NCBI GenBank assembly: GCA_963070105.1
Contig: OY718805.1
Coordinates: 186,001-250,000 of the forward strand
From: Litomosoides sigmodontis
Taxonomy: Eukaryota > Nematoda > Chromadorea > Rhabditida > Onchocercidae
Direction of reading: 5' to 3'
Length of the DNA stretch: 64,000 nt
The translations under genes and the position numbers were made by a program. Under the pieces are notes generated by a model. The model was not told the DNA's origin, did not search any database, and worked only from the letters and a program-made list of their open reading frames with translations. Every line of letters begins with the position of its first letter. Positions within the stretch are counted from its first letter, which is position 1. Positions 38,001-50,509 of the stretch are shown one piece after another.

Positions 38001-41000
38001 TAAAACGTATGATAGAATAATGTTATGTGTTGAGAGGGAGTGAATATTTCTTGCTTCATTTCATGTAAACTTCAAGGATGCTGCAATGTTTTGCTACTGT
38101 AACGTACTATCAAATTGAAAGAGTAAGTGTGATTAAATTCAAAATCCAGCAGCTTTTCCTTTCTAAATTTCAACAACCATTTGAAAATTTCAGGGAGGAT
38201 GGACACAGCCTTTACTAATGGCTGTTGCATCGGCGGCAATCGGCGGTTCATTTCAGTTCGGTTACCATATCGGATGTGTTAATGTCCCTGCAAAAGTACT
38301 GCTTCCTAAAGTCTTATCTTTCCGACTCTGTGTTTTGCTAATGTATTAGACGTGCACAGGTTTTTATTCCAAGTGCAATTTCAGATAATTAAATTATGGA
38401 TGATCGACTCACATAAGAAACTCTTCGGCGAAACATTAACGATTGATGAAATCAGCAGAGTTCAGTGGTGTGTCCTCTTGCTTTTCTTGTTCCCATTATT
38501 TATTATTATTATTAATTATTATTAATCATTATTATTAATTATTATTATTAATTATTGTTATTAATTATTATTATTAATTATTATTAATTATTATTATTAA
38601 TTATTATTATTAATTATTATTATTAATTATTATTATTAATTATTATTATTAATTATTATTATTAATTATTATTATTAATTATTATTATTAATTATTATTA
38701 TTAATTATTATTATTAATTATTATTATTAATTATTATTATTAATTATTATTATTAATTATTATTATTAATTATTATTATTAATTATTATTATTAATTATT
38801 ATTATTAATTATTATTATTAATTATTATTATTAATTATTATTATTAATTATTATTATTAATTATTATTATTAATTATTATTATTAATTATTATTATTAAT
38901 TATTATTATTAATTATTATTATTAATTATTATTATTAATTATTATTATTAATTATTATTATTAATTATTATTATTAATTATTATTATTAATTATTATTAT
39001 TAATTATTATTATTAATTATTATTATTAATTATTATTATTAATTATTATTATTAATTATTATTATTAATTATTATTATTAATTATTATTATTAATTATTA
39101 TTATTATTATTATTAATTATTATTATTAATTATTATTATTAATTATTATTATTAATTATTATTATTAATTATTATTATTAATTATTATTATTAACTATTA
39201 TTATTAATTATTATTATTAATTATTATTATTAATTATTATTATTAATTATTATTATTAATTATTATTATTAATTATTATTATTAATTATTATTATTAATT
39301 ATTATTATTAATTATTATTGTTAATTATTATTATTAATTATTATTATTAATTATTATTATTAATTATTATTATTAATTATTATTATTAATTATTATTATT
39401 AATTATTATTATTAATTATTATTATTAATTATTATTATTAATTATTATTATTAATTATTATTATTAATTATTATTATTAATTATTATTATTAATTATTAT
39501 TATTAATTATTATTATTAATTATTATTATTAATTATTATTATTATTATTAATTATCATTATTATTAATTATTATTGTTAATTATTATTGCTATCATTATT
39601 AATTATTATTACTATCATTATTCATTATTATTATTATCATTATTAATTATTATTACTATTAATTATTGTTACTATTATTATTATTCATTATTACTATTAT
39701 TATATTATTATTTGTTAATTATTAACAATTATATTATTGACTAGTACTAATAATTTTTTTTATTGTCAAATATTGCTGCTATATTTCTACTACGTTATTT
39801 CTTACTGTTCTAAGTTATTTCTTATGTTCGATTACAATTCACGGTGTTAAATTGAGAAAGAACAATGCCGTCGTAGAAGTCGTTGGGCTGATTGCTGTAA
39901 GGCTGTGCAATATGAAGGATTTAAAGAAAAACAGTTAAAATTAAGTATTTATTTTTAGAGGTACTGCTAGCGATATTTAATTGAAACCATATTTTAAATC
40001 CTTCAGGGCCATAACAGTTGGTATATTCGCTGTGGGTGGTATGATTGGTGGATTGGGATCCGGCAAAATGGCTGATTGGTTGGGTCGTAAAGGCGCCATG
40101 GTATTTAATAATGTTGTGGCTCTTTTGGCCGCTGTGCTAATGACATTGGCTTACTACGTTAATGTGTACCCACTGCTAATTATTGGACGTCTTGTTATTG
40201 GTATCAACTCTGGTAAGATTCATAATTTTTCTTTTGCTTACTGTTGCCAACAAAAATGCGGGCTTGTATGATTGCTTGAAATCGATTAGCACCTCTCTAT
40301 TGATTGTGGAAAAATATTAATACGCTGACAAAATACTGGTCTTCTAGTATTTTGAAAACGTTCATTTTTATCTGCCAATTTATGAGACAGTTTCCACTGA
40401 TCACACTATCTTTATGATTTCAGGTTTGAGCTCAGGTCTCGTACCGATGTATCTTACCGAGATATCGCCGGTCAATTTACGTGGTTCTCTGGGTAGTGTC
40501 GCACAACTTCTAGTTACCATCGGCATTTTGTTCTCGCAAGTTATTGGCCTACCACAAATTCTTGGATCAGCTAAATTGTGGCCAATGATTTTTGGTAAAT
40601 TTCGTTTCCACTTACAAAATCTGTTTTTTTTCCATTTTACTGTCGTAAGAAAGTAAAATGAAAAAAATTTTTGCTTGAGCCATGAAAATCTGATATGTAT
40701 ATTCAATAATAACAAATACAAAGTTACGATGTAGGATTCACCGTGGTACCAGTGGTTTTCCAAATAGCTACACTACCGATGATTCCGGAGTCACCCAAAT
40801 ACAGTTTGATCGTAAAGAATCGCACCGAACAGGCTGAAGAAGATTTGAGAAAGTTACGAGGAAAGGACAACGTAATATTTTTTCTAACTTTTGAAATAGA
40901 AGTATTGGACTACGAAAAGTTTTTTCCGATAATTGGTGCTGTGGGAAAGTTATCTTAATAGCTCACGAAAGTACGATAGATGAGGGGGTATTGAAATGAA

Positions 41001-42348
41001 TTTTCCAGGTGAAAGCCGAAATTGATTTAATGAAAGAGGAACAAGCTAAAATAAACGCTGTTCCCAAGATGGGTATTTTCGATTTGTTTCGTGGTAATTT
41101 GCTGTGGCCCATGATTATTGCAATTTTAATGATGTTAGCGCAGCAGTTTTCTGGTATCAATGTCGCCATGTTTTTCTCTACGATGATCTTCGAAGGCGCG
41201 GGGTTGGGTGATAAAGCAGTTTATGCTACCTTGGTGATGGGCTTAATCAACGTCCTCATGACTGTTATCTCTGTGTACTTGGTGAGATTTTTTTTTCAAT
41301 ATTTCCACAATACTTTGTTGAATTTCATTAAGTTTCGATTCGTTTTTTGCTTAATCGTTAAAAATAGATTAAAAAGAATCAACGAAATCGAAATTCTCTT
41401 ATGTTAACTTGAAATTATTGATGAAGTAATATTCTTGTTATTCCAGTGCTGTTGAGGAAAGTGTTTTTTGCATTCATTTAAATTTAGGTGGACCATCCGA
41501 AATGTGGACGTGTCATGTTGCTTATGACTGGATTGATTGGAATGTTCTTCGCTTCCATTGCTATCGTTATCTTTATTTCAATCTACGTAAGTACACACTT
41601 GTATAAAGGTTTATTCATATACTGAATGCATAAATTCTTGCTTAAAATTACGTGCAGCAAGGGTGAAAATGGGCGATAGTTTTACAGACATCAGATCAAG
41701 CGAGCAACAAATGGGCATCTTATCCGGCTTGCTTATTCGTTTTTCTCTTCGTGATATTCTTCGCGACTGGTCCAGGTAACAACCAGGCTTGTAATGATGA
41801 TATAAAATGAAATAATGGAGTTCTTGCAAACGCAGCGACTACGTTAATTATCACTAAAGCTTCGACATTGTTGATAAATTGTTTGTTAATAAATTAACCT
41901 AGTTGGTCGTTTTTTGTAGGTTCCATTCCATGGTTTTTTGTCTCGGAACTTTTCACATCGGGTGCGCGTGGTGCCGCAAATTCGGTGGCTGCAGCAACAA
42001 ACTGGACTGCAAACTTCCTTGTTGGGACATCCTTCGAATTTCTTAACGTAAGCAGCGTTTCTGTTTTTTAATTCTTTAGTAACTTCGTAGGTATTGTAGA
42101 AGTATGCGACGGTGTGCAAAATCTTTATTGTCATCTTTCTTTCCGTTGCAATTCTTTATTTGTTGATACATATTTTAAGTTTTCAGCAAATGTTGCATCA
42201 GTACACCTTCCTGATCTTCTCTGGTTTTCTGGCATTTTTCGCGTTCTTCACTTGGATGTATGTACCGGAGACAAAGGGTCGTACTGTGGAAGGCATACAG
42301 GAAGAACTGGCTCGTGGAAAATCTCGATTCGCTCGAAATGCTGCATAG
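32522..42348 (+). CDS. SLC2A: Facilitated glucose transporter (GLUT/SLC2 family)
   Basis: Plasma-membrane hexose uniporter of the major facilitator superfamily. Eleven exons: 32522-32641, 38194-38295, 38385-38467, 40007-40212, 40424-40594, 40735-40871, 41009-41281, 41488-41586, 41688-41775, 41920-42047, 42187-42348. They sum to 1569 nt, in phase, giving 522 aa. Family marks: [16 protein letters not shown] in TM1, GRKGAM between TM2 and TM3, [21 protein letters not shown] (TM4-5), PESPKY (about 245-250), QQFSGIN in TM7 (about 318-324), GRVMLL, ATGPGSIPWF in TM10, and PETKGRT (about 496-502). A 40-residue hydrophilic N-terminus is encoded alone in exon 1; its 5.5-kb link to exon 2 is inferred from matching phase 0. 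Usual class I GLUTs read QQLSGIN; here Leu is Phe. The ATG lies about 30 bases behind a CATTTTAG acceptor. Intron 3 is filled by a 13-bp satellite. Confidence 0.9.
34047..34124 (+). ncRNA. Candidate microRNA-like hairpin in transporter intron 1
   Basis: Two arms of about 35 bases (34047-34080 and 34089-34124) pair almost fully: TATGAAAACAAC on the left meets GTTGTTTTCATA on the right across the 8-base loop CGGTGATA, with a few mismatches and bulges further down the stem. Size (about 78 nt), small loop and imperfect lower stem resemble a pre-miRNA. It could equally be a degraded inverted-repeat transposon. It lies on the sense strand of the host intron. Its expression cannot be judged from sequence. 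Confidence 0.4.
35018..35090. repeat. (GT)n/(TGTA)n microsatellite
   Basis: GT dinucleotides pass into about ten TGTA units inside transporter intron 1. Confidence 0.95.
35819..35843. repeat. (TAA)n repeat
   Basis: About eight ATA/TAA units in transporter intron 1. Confidence 0.9.
38500..39740. repeat. 13-bp AT-only satellite in transporter intron 3
   Basis: Tandem array of the unit ATTATTATTAATT. It is almost perfectly regular for about 1.05 kb (roughly 80 copies) with rare single changes such as TTAACT and TTGTT. It decays into irregular ATT, ATC and ACT triplets after about 39550. It occupies most of the 1.5-kb intron and lies 30 bases downstream of a 5' splice site. Confidence 0.97.
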
Positions 42349-44291
42349 ATAATTATGAACTTGGAGAGGGCTCAAAAAATCCGGAGATATTTCATTATTT
42401 TGGACTGAAATAATTGACAGTTCTCTCTTTACCTAAAAATATCCTATTTCCCTGTTTGTTTGTTTCACTTTCAAAAGCTTTTTCCGACCTGATGATGATT
42501 TAGAATTAATTATGGTGCTTATCCAATTAATTAGATGATGCCTCAGTTTTATCTTTCAATTGAAGATCAGGGTTAAATTTCATCTCTTCCTCTTTTTCCC
42601 TCAATTGTCGCAATGCAACTTTCACTTTCGAATAGATATGTTTTTGTCGAGAACCTTGAGCGGTAAATTTCCAATAGTTTCTAAGAAAATTGGTTTTCTT
42701 GGCTTGGCCCTTACCCTTTTCCTACTTTTTCGGCATTTTTTTTCGAACTGTTATCCGGCAGTTATTTAAGCATCTTTTTTTCTAGATTACCTCAAGTGCC
42801 AAAGTCTGCTGTAATTTTTTAATGCAGGATCTAGAGCAAACACCAAAATGCAATTCAAATATAGAATTTACTTTAAACTATTTTTTGTGAGTCCGAATTC
42901 CAAGCGAATGATCAATCATTTGTGCAAAAAAAAAAAAATTTGCTTTTTCAGTCTTAATCTTTCTCTTTGTCTTTTCGACAGAAGGAAATATTACAAATTT
43001 CCTCATAGATTTGTTTCTGCTGCTAGTTGTTGCGGTATCAATCAGTGTATATGGCAGCATCATTATCTCATTAATATGTCTTTTTTACCGCTACTCGAAA
43101 ATTTCTTTAAAATACGAATTTTCTTGTCAAGCATAATATGCGTAAAATTTTTTGTGGATTTTAGAGATTGCTACCATAAGCGTCATAATTGCGATAGATG
43201 GAAACCAGTCTTGTTTCCATAGATGAGATTGTCTGCACAATGATCATTTAGTGGTGACCTTGACGATATGACTTGTTTTTGCTTTGTCATCGTGTATATG
43301 TATGCTTTATTACTTGCATGCAAGTGAAAAAGTTTTTTGCTGGTTTGCCTATCGAAAAGTAGCAATAAATGGAATCTCAAGTGCTACTGATTTCACCTCA
43401 CCATTTCAAAGGTTTACAACTTAGAACACTGCCTGGGGGTGCGCTAGTTTTACTTGATCAAAACTAGAAACAAAGGAAGTCAGTGAGATCATCGAGAATT
43501 CCGATTGAGTCTTTGCAGAGCAGTGGTAATTCAGCAACCTCTTCTTCAAATGGATTATCCCAACAATTTCACTGCATTATTCAATTCAATTAGCACAGTC
43601 AATCAGAGAGTGCTATTGACATTTGTTGTTGGAAGAATGAAATTCGAAAGATTTGAAGGGCGATTGGTTGTAGCGACAGCGGATTTCCACGTTACGTCGT
43701 TTCATCCACTCACTTATCCTATCGTTTTATCTTCCACTTCTCCATGTGCTCATTCCTTAGCTCAGCAGTGAGAATAGAATGCATGTTATTTTGCTGGAGC
43801 TGGATAAAACCTGCTCACCTGATGTCTATGTTAAGAACACCGATAGCGCAGTTTGATAGATGCAGTGGATTGCTACGGCCTGCCTCATCAAATCGTTCCG
43901 TATCACTCACTCACTTATCAGTCGTCATCAACAACCTTGCTACCGTTGTGTGGGTTTCGTTCTCCAGTCGAATTCCTTCTTTTCAACAGCCACGACCACA
44001 AAACAACAACGGACAGTACAAAGTCCAAAGTCTTCGTGTTCGCCGACCTCGCGCACTTCGGCGATTTCTCCTTTGTTCCGCACATAGCGGCTGTGACTGG
44101 GGAGATGGCGAACAAATTGTAGCGATCATTCCTTTTTATTGTGCATTTAAATTCCCAAAACTAACCACTGTTTCTTGACGGCCCGCTCTCTCGCACTGCA
44201 CTTCCGCTTGCGAGGTCAATGTCTTTGTGGCTTTATCGGAGAGATAAACTCACCCCTTCCTGTAATCCATTCAACGAATTCTTCTAGTTAG
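42349..44291. other. Intergenic, transporter to ECH1
   Basis: No supported gene. Several frames overlap on both strands at 43744-44178 in a less AT-rich patch, but none shows a domain or splice context. Likely holds the 3' UTR and the ECH1 promoter. Confidence 0.5.
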
Positions 44292-46245
44292 ATGTACAAA
44301 AGGATATCTGCTTTACAACAGTGTCCAAGCTTTCGGAGCACAAAGAAGGTTGCCTTCTCTACACTTTCCGGTCTACATTTCATCGAAGTGGTTCAGCACA
44401 GCCAACATGTGTTCAATGTCAAATTAAACCGGCCAGAAACCAGAAATGCCTTCACTCTTCCATTCTGGAGGTTCATCGTGACAAATGTGTTTCAGATGTT
44501 AAGAATTCAATTATTATTTTCAAATACTTTTGTTTTAACTTGGTTTAAGCGACAGAAATAATTGACTTCCACGCTTTAGTGAACTCCGAAGTGTTTTCAA
44601 CTATCTAGCAACGAGTGCAAAATATCGGTCAATCGTACTCTCAGCAGCGGGAAAGTCGTTTTGTGCAGGAATCAATCTGAAAGATGAATTTGAAGTTAGC
44701 TTTTTGGACCATTCAGTTTCTGAATTTTCTCATCTTACAGGATCTTTTGTCATCTTCTATATGTCGAGAGTGCAAGGAGAATGGGATTGTTACTATTTGA
44801 ATAATTTTCAGCGACTTTCTGCTATTGTTTACAAAGACACGCTGGACGTTGGTCGTAAATCGCTAAAGCTTCGTGAGTTGATAGGCACATGTCAGGATAG
44901 CTTTACGTCAGTGGAAAAATGTCCGAAACCAGTGATAGCCGCAATCCATGGCCACTGCATCGGGGCTGGAATCAGTCTTGTGGCTGCTGCTGACATACGT
45001 TATGCTTCAAGCAACACTGCTTTCTCTATTAAAGTTAGATATGTAGAAATATTCGAAGTGCCCATAATGCAGTTAAAGAGAAGATTAAAGATGCGCTTAA
45101 GGAGGTGGACATGGGCCTAGCTGCCGATGTTGGAATTCTGAATCGGATCAACAAGCTTGTTGGAAACGATAGTTTAACCCGTGAATTTGCTTACACAGCT
45201 CGTGATTTCGATAGTTCAGAGGCGTTGAAGTACGGTGAGCTTTTCATTCCTTTTCATTTTTGACAACTTTCTAAAAAGTCTTTGGGCTTCCCAAACTTCA
45301 CACGTCTCTAATCCTAAATTTGGTCAGCTAATGAATTTCAACCCGAGGATTAGCCGTAGCAGAACAAACGAGTTGCAAGGCCTAAGAATCGTTTCACGAG
45401 CTGGATGCATGCAGAGTGCGCGTAATTGCTGAAAATAGATGCTCGCTAAATGGTGGAAAGAGTTAGTTAGGCATAACCATTTGCATTCCCCTCTATCCAT
45501 TCGGTTATTGTGAATGTAAGTTCAGCAATAGAACTGTAGCAATGCAATGAACTTTCAATTTCGTCAATTTCAGGACGGCAAACTTTTTTTTATGTCCTTT
45601 ATTAACAACAGAAAGCGTGACGTAGTTTAGATTTATAACCGTTTCTCCTCTTTCTTTTTTGCATATTTTTGAAGAGTAATTAGATTTAAGGAATGAGCAG
45701 TTTTCGAGTCTAAATCAGAATTTTGGCGTAGTTTAACAAAAAGGTTGGAGGAAAGCAATTTTGCTAGCAAATTAAATATTCCATGGAAAGGTTGCATGCG
45801 ATGTTTTTTTACTTGCAGTTCAGATGACGCACAGGAGGGGTATGATAAAAATATAAATAAGCAGTTGGATTCAGTGAAAGTGACTTGTTATGAATGTGTA
45901 TTAAGTATGGTATTTCAAGGAACCATTTCTTGAAATTGTAAAAAGGATGAATTTGATTGTGTTTAAACCAAGTGATTGTGATATTTAGGTTTCATATCCC
46001 GGCAATTCGATAGCACGGAAGAGTGCTTATCAGCGTCTTTATCACTTGCAGACGATATTGCTACAAGAAGCCCGATTGCTGTTCAAGGTACCAAAGTGAC
46101 GCTGAACTATTCTCGTGATCATCCTATCGACGATTCAATCCAGTTTGTCCGTGTTTGGAACCAATCACAATTGCAGTCCGACGACTTGTTCCGAGCAAGC
46201 GCTGCTGCGTTTACCAACGAAAAGCCTAAATTCAACGATGCTTGA
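44292..46245 (+). CDS. ECH1: Delta(3,5)-delta(2,4)-dienoyl-CoA isomerase, crotonase family
   Basis: Auxiliary beta-oxidation enzyme for unsaturated fatty acids with odd-position double bonds. Five exons: 44292-44470, 44580-44694, 44812-45033, 45102-45234, 45989-46245. They total 906 nt in phase, giving 301 aa. The basic, Ser/Thr-rich start (MYKRISALQQCPSFRSTKK) looks like a mitochondrial leader. Crotonase marks: HVFNVKLNRPETRNAF, the oxyanion-hole segments GKSFCAGINLKD and HGHCIGAGISL, then ADIRYAS, IKEVDMGLAADVG and PIAVQGTKVTLNYSRDH. Of the three acidic residues known in rat ECH1 (Asp176, Glu196, Asp204), the last two are present (about E173, D181) but the first is serine (about S153). There is no SKL-type peroxisomal tail (ends KFNDA). 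The ATG abuts a TAG acceptor. Confidence 0.88.
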
Positions 46246-47259
46246 CATCCTTCTTTTCCGTTGTTTTTTATGTTATCATTCGTAGAGAAATGCTGCTATT
46301 GTGATAGTTAAAATATTGCACTTCCAAGAAACAGGCTTAAGCAATCACTCAACCAGAGGAGCATAAATAGATGTTAATTTCTGAGAAGCTGATCGAAATC
46401 CCACTTTTACCTCGATAGCATGTTAGCTGAGAACAGGAAATGTTGCAAGGATTATTATCCACTCCACGAGGTAGGGTTGAGTGCGGTGTTGGCGTGTTGC
46501 TGGATGATTGCTTTGCTCACTGCGTATATCCGTTGGGTTATCGTTGAGCACGTCGTTTTTTATTGCGGCAAAATGGGGATAAGTTGACGTGAATTGAGCG
46601 ACAAATGAAATAAAAGGTTGTATGTATCCGTGTGGAACTGCCCTTCTCAGGAACAATGAAGTAAAAATGAGATTGTTGTGGCATTTCGCATATCTCGATA
46701 CGCTATTGTTTCGCGGCAACGTTATTCTTCATACTGCTTTGTTAATGAAGATCAAAACAATTCCATTACTTCCTGATTTTTAGAGTAAGCTGAAACTGGC
46801 AGGCATGTCCACTCCCAGCTAAAGAGAACGATGATTACAACGAGGCTGGTTTGCTTTCTTTAGCGCTAACGTAACGTAAACTAGCGACGTAAATTAAATT
46901 TTACACTCACGCGCTTTCACGAATATTTTGTTTCTTTTCACTTATCTGAGAAACTTATCGCTTGCTAAAGGACAATCAATTCCTTCACTAAATATCCATG
47001 CAGTCAATATTTTATATCATGCTTGTTATGTTAATTTTTAAACAATGCTAATTGAGTTGTAATTCTAATAATAACTGCTAATTGAATTTTTAAACAATGT
47101 TGACAAGTACAGATTTCTGTCGTAACGAATCTTCCCTCTCAAAAGTGATTGCTAATTGAGCAGTCGTGGTTGCGCAAAGTGGAAACCACTTTGGGAATTA
47201 TTAGATAGATAGCAAAGTAGAGCTATAACACCACTGGAACCAAAGTGATCTCCAAGCAC
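46246..47259. other. Intergenic, ECH1 to HSDL2
   Basis: About 1 kb with no supported gene or repeat. Too long for a typical nematode operon spacer. Confidence 0.6.
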
Positions 47260-47894
47260 ATGCAACTTCATGGCATTTTCAGGAAGTTTGCAGGGCGGAC
47301 GGCGATCATCACGGGAGCTTCCCGTGGTATTGGGAAAGAAATTGCGCTGAAGCTAGCTAGAGATGGTGCTAATATTGTTGTCGCAGCGAAAACTACCCGG
47401 CCACATCCAAAACTGTTAGGAACTATTCATTCAGCTGTGGAGGAAATTGAAAAGGTTACCTCTTTGGTAGTAGCTGTACGAAATACACTCAATACCATTT
47501 GGATGCTCGCGGTGGCGACTCAATTCACTACTTCTTACTCACTGCAGAATTGCTTCAGTTCTCCATTTTCAATCCCATTACTTTCCTTAGTTCACATGAC
47601 ATTTTGTTTCTTACTGAATCATTTCTATTACAAAAATGCTACTCTGATTATAGGCAGGTGGCAAAGGATTGGCATGTGTAGTTGACGTACGTGATGAGCA
47701 ATCAGTAACCAGAGCAGTGTCGGAAGCCATCGGAAAATTCGGTGGACTTGATATTCTAGTCAATAATGCTAGCGCCATATCACTTACAGGAACATTGGAA
47801 ACAACGATGAAAACATTCGATTTGATGCATCAGATCAACACACGTGGAACTTTTCTGATGTAAATATACACATACACACACACGCACGTGCACA

Positions 47895-47928
<34 letters not shown>

Positions 47929-49722
47929 CTGCAGAGAAATTATCGGTTTGATGAAATCGCTCATCAGAAAATGGGAAAATCGATGTTCACATCGTTATTC
48001 AACAATATTGCTTTTTCAGGTCACAGAAATGCATACCATTTTTAAAAAATGGCAAAAATCCTCATATTTTGAATATCAGTCCACCATTAAATATGGCCAA
48101 ACAATGGTTTGCTAACCACGTAGGTAAGCGCTAACATTCGTTCACTGACAATGAAGAAGACAGCACAAGGCGGAAAAAGGAGCAAACGAAAGGAATGAAT
48201 GAAAGGAGAAGGGAGAAAAAAAAGATAAAATGATAATCACCAGGTCTTGGCCAAAACATATTTCTATTTAGCTTATACAATGGCCAAATACGGTATGTCA
48301 ATGTGTGTTCTGGGAATGCACGAGGAACTACGACCGTACAACATTGCCGTGAATGCGTTGTGGCCACGGACAGCTATTTGGACTGCTGCAATGGAAATGA
48401 TTTCGTCTGGAACTGCTCAAAACGTTCGTCCCTCCATTTTTTCTTAAAAGAGCAAAAATTGAGTAGCAATAGTTGTTGTTGTAGTAACGTTTTTTATTTT
48501 ACACAAGCACAAATGAATTAATGGTTAAGTTAGAAAAAGAAACAATAAGTGAGAAATCGGAATAGCAAAAAATTACCATCCCGTCAGCATTTGTTGCTGG
48601 GTTTCTGTTGGAAGTGCATTCGTCTCACATAAAATGGTTAGAGAAGAGGTCGTATTCTGGAAATACAATGCCTTCATCAACCTCGGAATAATTTCGTTTA
48701 TATATTAATTTCGTGTTGACTATAGTAGGAAATTTTACAGAGTTGCCGTAAGCCAACCATTATGGCGGATGCTGCATATGTATTACTTTCCCGTGATAGT
48801 GCTCATTATACCGGAAATTTTGTCATTGACGATGAAATTTTACGGGAAGAAGGAGTGCAAGATTTCGACCAATACTCCTTCGATCCAGGTATTTTTTATG
48901 GAGACTGCGCTGCGACGCAGCAAAACTCAGAATGTTCATCCGTTACACATCGCTCATAACCTTTTCATTATTTTGGAATGAAAATCTTCAACCTTAATTT
49001 CCATAATGATTGCCTAATTTTGCTAATCACTATGTACAGAAGCAACATTATTGGAAGACTTTTTTCTTCCCGCTGTTGCCGATACAACTGATTCCAAAAC
49101 AACCACTTCAATTTCGTCTCTGGATGTAATGATAAATGATATTACACAACGCATTACTCCGGATATGGTACAAAAAGTCAGAGCTATCTACCAACTCGAT
49201 ATAATAGAAGGTTAGCAGTTTCAAAATACTTCCTAAAATTGCTGATTCTATTTTTCCTAAATGGCACTTTATAGTTTCGTATCTTACCCTACACATCACA
49301 ATTACGGTCAAACCTCCTGCAGCTCTCTTTAGCTTGCTTTCAAGAGCTCGGAGAATGCTTTTTTCATACAAGTGTTTATGATGGATACTTCACAAACTAG
49401 GTCTTTATGTAACAAGAATTGTTTCCTTTATTAACTATAATTCACTTTGTCCAGAACAACTGTATCACTTCCAGGTCAAAAAATTCACAACATATATTTC
49501 AATCTGAAGAATGGAGAAGGTGGAGTCTATAAATCATTAAATAATACCGAATACGTGGATGTACATTTCATAACAGACCTGCAAACAACGTGCAAACTAT
49601 TCAGTGGCGAAATGTCGCCGATAATAGCAGCTGCATTTGGCAAATTAAAAATTGAAGGGAACAAGGAAAAAGCTGTGTTATTTTCAGAACTTTTTAAATC
49701 ATCGAATAAGGGCAAACTCTAA
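47260..49722 (+). CDS. HSDL2: Hydroxysteroid dehydrogenase-like protein 2 (SDR plus SCP2 domain)
   Basis: Peroxisomal/mitochondrial short-chain dehydrogenase fused to a sterol-carrier domain, linked to fatty-acid metabolism; its exact substrate is unknown in the family. Seven exons: 47260-47454, 47654-47859, 48020-48123, 48272-48423, 48741-48888, 49040-49210, 49475-49722. In phase, 407 aa, against about 418 in human. SDR marks: TGASRGIGK nucleotide loop (about 18-26), AAKTTRPHPKL, DVRDEQ, NNASAISLTGTLET, ILNISPPLN and the YTMAK catalytic motif (Y about 170, K about 174). The C-terminal third is SCP2-like (YFNLKNGEGGVY, CKLFSGEMSPIIAAAFGKLK). The tail ends GKL, a weak PTS1 resemblance. The start is uncertain: a strong TTTTCAG acceptor at 47281 lies inside the putative exon 1, so the true start may be an upstream exon or leader. 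Intron 2 holds CA and AT dinucleotide runs. Confidence 0.92.
47868..47930. repeat. (CA)n and (AT)n microsatellites in HSDL2 intron 2
   Basis: A CA run with ACGC interruptions (about 47868-47890) is followed by about 16 AT units (47897-47928). Confidence 0.95.
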
Positions 49723-50509
49723 ATGCGAAACACCAATAAAGCAATTGTACTGAAGATTTAAGAACTCTGAAAGTAGTGCAATTTTACTTTGAAAATCAAA
49801 GCATGAATTCAGAAATCAATCAAGCAAGCCCAGCGAAAACGTAGAAAGCACAAAACACGAAAACGCCATTAACATTGAAGAGCGCCATTAGGACCGATTA
49901 CAACAGCAGCTACACGCATGTAAGCCAAAAAAAAAACTACTATATTAGCCTTACGGCCTAACGGACATAAAAAAACTGAACTGTTCTAACCAGAACAATA
50001 TAGACACATATAATTTGAAGATTCGAAAAAATGCGTATTAAAACGCTTTAATTAATTGATGAAAAATCTTAATCAATGTAAACCATAAACCAACATTTAA
50101 CTGCGTAATGACATGCTCCAGATAATTGAGAGATCCTGAAAATATTAATATCCTAAGTGCTACATGTACTGGTTTTTCGTTCATAGGATTTAAATATCTG
50201 ATGCCTTTGAACGGCTCTAACTACCGATTAGCGACATGCAATGGAATTTAGCAGTACGCGAAACAGGTACCGGTATTCGACAAGTTACTGGTATTCGACA
50301 AGACATCGACAGTACCGATTCCCACTTTAAATTTATTTCTATTAAGTGAATCATATTATGCTGAAGCATCGGTTACTTTAATGGCTTTCATTTACTTTTC
50401 CCTTTTTTATTAAGCGTTATATTAGCTCCTACTTCAACATCTGTAGTTTGAATAAGCATAGCAGTAGTTGAATTCATTCGAAGATAATGACCGTAGTGGC
50501 CAAAAGTTT
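49723..50509. other. Convergent intergenic region
   Basis: AT-rich spacer between the HSDL2 stop and the minus-strand orphan gene. An AATAAA-like signal (ccaataaagc) lies about 10 bases after the HSDL2 stop. A short imperfect repeat (GGTATTCGACAAG-type) occurs twice near 50272-50302. Confidence 0.55.

Noticed and set aside
38500..39740. CRISPR-like or centromeric array
   Set aside because: The 13-bp units have no unique spacers and the array sits inside a gene intron.
43744..44178. Overlapping frames on both strands before ECH1
   Set aside because: Three plus frames and a minus frame are open together, which reflects base composition, not coding; no homology seen.
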